Shown one piece after another: positions 23,628 to 27,367 of a stretch of 27,367 nucleotides of DNA. A model generated the notes under the pieces. The model worked only from the letters and a program-made list of their open reading frames with translations. It had not been told where the DNA came from and ran no database searches. The translations under genes were made by a program, and so were the position numbers. This DNA is from Solirubrobacteraceae bacterium (GTDB lineage Bacteria; Actinomycetota; Thermoleophilia; Solirubrobacterales; Solirubrobacteraceae): contig JALOLQ010000014.1 in the NCBI GenBank assembly GCA_025455895.1, positions 1-27,367 on the forward strand, read 5' to 3'. How positions within the stretch are numbered: the stretch's first letter is position 1; each line of letters begins with the position of its first letter.

Positions 23628-23658
23628 GGAACGGGCCGGCGGGGAGCCGGCCCGTTCC
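23628..23658. terminator. Perfect 13-bp hairpin between rpoD and the convergent propeller gene
   Basis: GGAACGGGCCGGC (23628-23640) pairs with GCCGGCCCGTTCC (23646-23658) around GGGGA. It lies 43 nt after the rpoD stop and 4 nt past the stop of the convergent gene, so it may serve both. Confidence 0.75.
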
Positions 23659-23662
23659 ACGT

Positions 23663-25273
23663 TCAGCGGCGCTTGGGCTTCGGCACGCAGGTGCGGTACG
23701 CGCGTGAGCCGCGCAGCGTGCGCCCGTCCTCGGTGACGACGGTGATCGAGATCGTCCAGCGGCCCTTCGGCAGGCCGCGCAGGTCGATCGGCGCGGTCAC
23801 CCGCTTGGGCCCGGTGCGCCCGCGGCGGGTGGCGATCGTCCTCCCGGCGAGCTTCACCGTCGCGCTGCGGATCTTCACGCCCGCGGGCTCGCGCAGGCGG
23901 ATGCGGAAGCTGCGCCGGCTGACGCAGGCCCTGGCGCCCTTGCCGGTCGCGGACGGGAGCACGACGACGTCCCGGAACACGGCCGGCTTGGGCGGTGCCG
24001 GGGCGGGGGCCGGCGCGGGGGCGGGTGGCGCCGGAGAGGCCGGGGGGTCGGCCGGCGGCGCGCCGCCGCCGGGAGCGACGAACCGCGCGAGCACGTCGTC
24101 GCGCTCGATCCCCGGGTCGCCCGGGTCCGGAGCGGAGCGCGTCCACGCCAGGCCGAGCGTCCCGTCGGGCAGCAGGGCCGGGTCGGGGTCGCGGTCGTAG
24201 CGGCCGCTCGGCGAGGGGCCGGTGCCCGGCGCGTCGGCGCCGAGCGGCGTTCCGTCGCGCGCGAAGCGCCGGTACTCGACGTCCGCCGAGCCGCTCGCGA
24301 AGTCCTCCCAGGCGACCACGAAGGAGCCGGCGTCGCTCACCGCCACGCGCGGCGACCACTCGATGCCGCTCGTCTCGGTGGTGGCCTCGGGCGTCCCGAG
24401 CACCGAGCCGAGCACGCCGGTGAAGGCGCGGCGCAGCACGTCGGGCGCGGCCGACGGCGTCGGCCCCGTGCGCCAGGCCGTCTCCAGCGTGCCGTCCGCG
24501 CGCGCCGCGACGGCCGGCTGACGCTCGGCGCCGGCGTTGGTGGGCGCCATCCCGGTCTGGACGCCCTGGAGCACGCCCGCGCCGTCGAAGCGCTTGAGGA
24601 ACACGTCGTCGGACTGCTCCCAGGCCAGCACGAACGCGGCCCCCGGCTGGGCGGCCACGGCCGGCTCGGTGTCCCACGGGTGCAGCACGAGGTCGGCGGC
24701 GTTGAGCGGGTCGCCGTCAGCCTCGAAGCGCCGCCCTTCGATCCGCCCGTCGCTCTCGTCGTACCAGGCGACGACGATCGCCCCGTCGTCCGGGTGCACG
24801 GCGACGTCGGGATCGCGCTCCGAGTTGCCGCTGTCCACCGGAACGGTGATCTCGCCGGCGCCCAGCGGGCTGCCGTCGGCGGCGAAGCGCCGCAGGTAGG
24901 TGTTCGTGCTCTCGAGGCCGCCGACGAAGCGCTCGTACACCACGACGAAGCTCCCGTCGGCGCGCACGGCCACCTCGGGCTCGCGGTTGGCCGCGTCCGG
25001 GGCGATCACGGTCTCGCCGCCGAGCGGCGCCCCGCCGGCGCCGTAGCGACGCAGCACGACGCCCTGCCCGGCGCCGTGCCAGACCGCGACGAACTGCCCG
25101 CCGCCCGCGCCGATCCGCACGTCCTCCTGGTCGCCGGCGGTCGTGGTGTTGAGCAGCACCTCGTCGCCGAGCGGCGTGTCGGCCGCCGCCGGCGCGCCGC
25201 CGAGTGCCACGGCGATCACGGCGGCGAGCGTGACCCGGCCGGCACGCGCCGCCCTCTCCCGGAAGCGCTCCAT
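23663..25273 (-). CDS. Secreted beta-propeller-like repeat protein with C-terminal beta-sandwich
   Basis: The 536-residue protein has a signal peptide (RVTLAAVIAVALGGAPAAA, about 13-31). Six to eight repeats of about 50-55 residues follow, of the form P.VAV...G.FVVAW...D......RRF...G.PLG..... Examples are REPEVAVRADGSFVVVYERF, RDPDVAVHPDDGAIVVAWYD and SPRVAVSDAGSFVVAWEDF; this resembles a propeller of the FG-GAP/WD-like secreted type. A Pro/Ala linker (about 405-430, alternating PA) leads to a basic sandwich domain with Cys near each end (GKGARACVSRRSFRIRLREP to RAYRTCVPKPKRR). That C-terminal module type recurs in the other secreted proteins of this window. TAGCGT lies 6 nt before the ATG. 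Ligand unknown; probably surface-associated. Confidence 0.85.
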   Translation of the reverse strand: MERFRERAARAGRVTLAAVIAVALGGAPAAADTPLGDEVLLNTTTAGDQEDVRIGAGGGQFVAVWHGAGQGVVLRRYGAGGAPLGGETVIAPDAANREPEVAVRADGSFVVVYERFVGGLESTNTYLRRFAADGSPLGAGEITVPVDSGNSERDPDVAVHPDDGAIVVAWYDESDGRIEGRRFEADGDPLNAADLVLHPWDTEPAVAAQPGAAFVLAWEQSDDVFLKRFDGAGVLQGVQTGMAPTNAGAERQPAVAARADGTLETAWRTGPTPSAAPDVLRRAFTGVLGSVLGTPEATTETSGIEWSPRVAVSDAGSFVVAWEDFASGSADVEYRRFARDGTPLGADAPGTGPSPSGRYDRDPDPALLPDGTLGLAWTRSAPDPGDPGIERDDVLARFVAPGGGAPPADPPASPAPPAPAPAPAPAPPKPAVFRDVVVLPSATGKGARACVSRRSFRIRLREPAGVKIRSATVKLAGRTIATRRGRTGPKRVTAPIDLRGLPKGRWTISITVVTEDGRTLRGSRAYRTCVPKPKRR

Positions 25274-25279
25274 GTGGCG

Positions 25280-25285
25280 ACGCTA
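25280..25285 (-). promoter_or_regulatory. -10-like TAGCGT of the secreted propeller gene
   Basis: On the minus strand TAGCGT is followed by CGCCAC and the ATG at 25273, with no Shine-Dalgarno sequence. It is the same hexamer as before the DUF1622 and prealbumin-like genes. Confidence 0.55.
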
Positions 25286-25303
25286 CCAGCGGCGCGGCGG
25301 CGC

Positions 25304-25309
25304 TACCAT
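25304..25309 (+). promoter_or_regulatory. -10-like TACCAT upstream of tRNA-Tyr
   Basis: TACCAT lies 33 nt before the mature 5' end of the tRNA, a normal distance for a short 5' leader removed by RNase P. The leader contains the small palindrome CCGGGCCACGGCCCGG. Confidence 0.4.
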
Positions 25310-25342
25310 TCCGTCGTCCCCGGGCCACGGCCCGGAGGCCTC

Positions 25343-25424
25343 GGAGGGATGTCCGAGTGGTTAAAGGAGACGGGCTGTAAACCCGTTGGCTCTGCCTACG
25401 CAGGTTCGAATCCTGCTCCCTCCA
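25343..25424 (+). tRNA. tRNA-Tyr (anticodon GTA)
   Basis: The acceptor arms GGAGGGA (25343-25349) and TCCCTCC (25417-25423) pair fully, with discriminator A at 25424. The anticodon stem ACGGG/CCCGT (25370-25374, 25382-25386) holds the loop CTGTAAA with anticodon GTA at 25377-25379. The T arm GCAGG-TTCGAAT-CCTGC is at 25400-25416. The enlarged variable region (TGGCTCTGCCTAC) fits a class II tRNA such as tRNA-Tyr. CCA is not encoded. Confidence 0.95.
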
Positions 25425-25435
25425 TCGTCGCGCGA

Positions 25436-25456
25436 GGCGCTCAGCCCGCGAGCGCC
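25436..25456 (+). terminator. Weak hairpin between tRNA-Tyr and the convergent DGC gene
   Basis: GGCGCTC (25436-25442) pairs with GAGCGCC (25450-25456) across 7 nt, starting 12 nt after the tRNA and covering the stop codon of the DGC gene. It could end the tRNA transcript; there is no U-tract. Confidence 0.35.
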
Positions 25457-25839
25457 GCGGCGATCCGCACCGAGACCGCGGGGTCCTCGGCCTCGAGCAG
25501 CGGGCGCAGCTCGCCGAGCACGTCCCGGAAGACCGCGTCGCGCTCGTCGTCGGGGACGTCCTCGTGGCGGCGCTTGCGCAGGCCGCGCTCGTGCAGCCGC
25601 ACGACGCGGGCGGGGGTCACCTCGCGTGCGGCGAGCACCCGCTCGGCGCAGCCCAGCGGGCAGCCGTCGATCACGATCGCCGGCTCGCCGCAGGTCGCCT
25701 TGCGCACGAGCGAGCGCACGTCGCCCCCGACCCCCGCGATGCAGGACATCTCGGCGATCCCGAGGCGGTCGAGCCGCACGGCGATGTGGTTGGCCAGCTG
25801 CGCGACGTTCGAGCAGCCCGAGCAGGAGTAGACCAGCAT
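25441..25839 (-). CDS. DGC-domain (putative zinc/metal-binding) Cys-rich protein
   Basis: The 132-residue protein begins MLVYSCSGCSNVAQLANHIA and has six Cys in its first half: 6, 9, 33, 50, 60 and 64. The segments CIAGVGGD and IVIDGCPLGCAERVL match the DGC-domain family, named for its conserved Asp-Gly-Cys (here 58-60). The family is thought to bind metal through these cysteines; its biochemical role is not established. After about residue 70 come a helix and a charged tail (RGLRKRRHEDVPDDERDAVF) that may be a variable extension. It is the last gene of a three-gene operon, 8 nt after the A-type carrier gene. That position suggests work with Fe-S clusters, or delivery or sensing of a metal or sulphur species for the radical SAM enzyme; this is inference. 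Confidence 0.8.
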   Translation of the reverse strand: MLVYSCSGCSNVAQLANHIAVRLDRLGIAEMSCIAGVGGDVRSLVRKATCGEPAIVIDGCPLGCAERVLAAREVTPARVVRLHERGLRKRRHEDVPDDERDAVFRDVLGELRPLLEAEDPAVSVRIAAALAG

Positions 25840-25847
25840 CGGCCGGC

Positions 25848-26195
25848 TCAGACGGCCGTGGCGGCATCCTCGCGCAGCTGGAACGAGTTGCCGCAGCCGC
25901 AGCCGTAGACGACGTTCGGGTTGTCGATGTGGAACCCGTCCGGGCGGTGGTCGATCGCCGCGCCGCGGATGAACGGGACGTTCTCGAGCGCGGTGAAGAC
26001 GCGCACGCCGTCGTGCTCGACGACGACGTCGTCCGGATGCCACTCGTCGAGCGCGAGGCGGTACTGGTACCCCGAGCAGCCGCCGGGGACGACGTCGACG
26101 CGCAGCCCGGCCTGGGGCCCGGCGGCGCGCTCGGCGGCGAGCAGCTCGTGCAGGCGCTCGGCGCAGGCGTCGGTGATGGTCAGGGAGTCGGTCAT
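25848..26195 (-). CDS. HesB/IscA/ErpA-type iron-sulfur carrier
   Basis: The 115-residue A-type carrier has the three ligand cysteines in place: Cys40 in VPGGCSGYQYRLALDE, and Cys99 and Cys101 in VYGCGCGNSFQL. FTALENVPFIRGAAIDHRPDGFHIDNPN is the typical central part. Such proteins receive Fe-S clusters from the assembly scaffold and pass them to client enzymes. The ATG lies in ATGA overlapping the stop of the radical SAM gene, with CAGGAG 7 nt upstream. It differs from a general ErpA mainly in context: coupling to a radical SAM/SPASM gene suggests a dedicated supplier of clusters to that enzyme. The C-terminus has a short extra tail (REDAATAV). Confidence 0.92.
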   Translation of the reverse strand: MTDSLTITDACAERLHELLAAERAAGPQAGLRVDVVPGGCSGYQYRLALDEWHPDDVVVEHDGVRVFTALENVPFIRGAAIDHRPDGFHIDNPNVVYGCGCGNSFQLREDAATAV

Positions 26196-27367
26196 GCGGA
26201 TGCTCCTGCGGTCGCGGCCCGCGCGGTGCGCGGCCGGTAGGGACAGCTCGGGTCGGGGGCCAGCGGGTCGCCGGTCACCGCGTACGCGCGCGCCCGGCTG
26301 CCGCCGCAGACCTCCTTGAACTCGCAGCGCCCGCACGTACCCTTGAGCTTGGCGGGGTCGCGCAGGTCACGGAACAGCGGGGCGTCACGGTAGATCTCGA
26401 CGGGGTCGCGCCGGCGCACGTTGCCCGCCTCGAGCGGCAGGAAGCCCGACGGCGTGACCTCGCCGCGATGCGAGACGAACATGAAGCCGCGGCCGTCGTT
26501 CACGCCGCGCACCGGGCGGTCGAGCCCGTCGGCGAAGCGGAAGCCGGCGCCCGCGGGCGCCGCGCCGGGGCGCCCGGCGGCCTGCGCGCGCTGCATCGCG
26601 ATCCGCCGGGACTGCGGCGCCGCGGTGGCCTTCACGTCGTACGGGGCGGACTCGCGCAGCTCGTCGAGCCAGGTCAGCACCCGCTCGTGCTCCTGCGGCG
26701 AGATCATCTGCAGGCGCCGTCCGCGCCCGGTGGGCACGAGGAAGAAGACCGACCACTGGACGACGTCCCACGCGGCGAGCCGCTCGGCGAGCGGCTCGAG
26801 CTCGGCGCGGTTCAGCGTGCAGACGGTGGTGTTCACCTGCAGCGCCAGCCCGGCCTCGCGGGCGTTGTCCATCGCCTGCATCGTGCGCTCGAACGAGCCG
26901 CGGAAACCGCGGAAGCGGTCGTGCACCACGGGGTCGGCGGCGTCGAGGCTGAACGCGACCCGCCGGATCCCCGCCTCGCGGGCCCGGTCCATCCGCTCGC
27001 GCGTGGGCAGCGCGGTGGCGGTCGGCGTGAGCGACACGCGCAGCCCGTGCTCGGTCGCACGCCCGGCGAGGTCGAAGACGTCGCGGCGCATCAGCGGGTC
27101 GCCGCCGGTGAGCACGAGGATCGGGCGCGTGCCGAAGCCCGCGAGCTGGTCGATCAGCCGCTCGGCCTCGGCCGTGGTGAGCTCGTGCGGGTGGCGGCGG
27201 GGCTGCGCGGTGGCGCGGCAGTGCTTGCAGGCGTAGGCGCAGGCGCGCGTGAGCTCCCAGGCGATCGTGAACGGGGCCCGGTCGTAGTCGAGCGCGGCCA
27301 GCCAGGCGTCGCGCTCGGCGCGGGCGCTGCCCGCGGCGTCCGAGAGCGCGGCGGGCCGGCCGGTCAC
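26192..27367 (-). CDS. Radical SAM/SPASM protein, TIGR04053-like (start at or beyond window edge)
   Basis: At least 391 residues are present. The radical SAM cluster motif is CAYACKHC (Cys43, 47, 50), followed by VLTGGDPLMRRDVFDL (SAM-binding GGDP) and FSLDAADPVVHDRFRG. The C-terminal SPASM-type region has LKGTCGRCEFKEVCGGSRARAYAVTGDPLAPDPSCPY with its Cys ligands. SVFFLVPTGRGRRLQMISP and the GVNDGRGFMFVSHRGEVTPSG with FLPLEAGN segment match what I know of the TIGR04053 family, related to the haem-modifying AhbC/AhbD/NirJ and PqqE-like enzymes. The reaction in this family is unknown to me. The GTG at 27367 is the first base of the window on this strand, so the true start may lie outside. It is the first visible gene of an operon with the A-type carrier and DGC genes, linked by ATGA. 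Confidence 0.9.
   Translation of the reverse strand: MTGRPAALSDAAGSARAERDAWLAALDYDRAPFTIAWELTRACAYACKHCRATAQPRRHPHELTTAEAERLIDQLAGFGTRPILVLTGGDPLMRRDVFDLAGRATEHGLRVSLTPTATALPTRERMDRAREAGIRRVAFSLDAADPVVHDRFRGFRGSFERTMQAMDNAREAGLALQVNTTVCTLNRAELEPLAERLAAWDVVQWSVFFLVPTGRGRRLQMISPQEHERVLTWLDELRESAPYDVKATAAPQSRRIAMQRAQAAGRPGAAPAGAGFRFADGLDRPVRGVNDGRGFMFVSHRGEVTPSGFLPLEAGNVRRRDPVEIYRDAPLFRDLRDPAKLKGTCGRCEFKEVCGGSRARAYAVTGDPLAPDPSCPYRPRTARAATAGASA

Noticed and set aside
26192..27367. Mycofactocin radical SAM (MftC) or another RiPP maturase
   Set aside because: No MftA-like or other precursor peptide, MftB or MftD gene is visible nearby, and the C-terminal SPASM region and GVNDGRGFMFVSHRGEV segment fit the TIGR04053 type better.

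Overview
The window is very GC-rich, with coding on both strands, short gaps between genes, many GTG starts and many genes that appear leaderless. The gene content suggests an actinobacterium. The best guess is class Thermoleophilia (Solirubrobacterales type), because of large secreted TolB/PD40-like propeller proteins ending in a 'GPDT.ITSGP' module and a Cys-containing beta-sandwich. The taxonomy is an inference; no rRNA gene is present.

Layout: (1) 1-7744 is a cell-surface region. It holds a 14-blade propeller gene broken by a perfect 35-bp tandem duplication, a small DUF1622 membrane protein, a secreted protein with three prealbumin-like repeats, and a large secreted protein of unknown function. 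(2) 8057-10825 has a PucR-type regulator, a long-chain/isovaleryl-type acyl-CoA dehydrogenase and an XRE-cupin regulator, followed by a convergent CNNM/CBS/CorC membrane protein. (3) 12308-13204 has a small unknown protein and a small winged-helix regulator that diverge across a promoter/operator region, then a small zinc-ribbon-like protein. (4) 13218-17734 has a Tim44-like membrane protein, a damaged PPOX-like gene, an FAH-family hydrolase overlapping an M32 carboxypeptidase, and clpP. (5) 17832-20137 has a secreted fasciclin protein, a frameshifted RibD/DHFR-like gene and a divergent EamA exporter. (6) 20187-23585 is housekeeping: pgsA with a coupled membrane protein, folE2, and the primary sigma factor gene. 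(7) 23663-27367 has a secreted propeller protein, tRNA-Tyr(GTA), and a tightly coupled minus-strand operon: radical SAM/SPASM (TIGR04053-like), an A-type Fe-S carrier, and a DGC-domain Cys-rich protein.

The points most worth a second look are these. The radical SAM / IscA-like / DGC operon is the best candidate for an undescribed pathway. Three genes carry out-of-frame indels: a 35-bp duplication, a deletion of about 13 nt, and a larger deletion. A TAnnnT hexamer recurs 6-8 nt before start codons, including one divergent pair whose two -10 elements share the same TA. A regulator and small-protein pair sits around a clear inverted repeat next to the most consensus-like promoter in the window.
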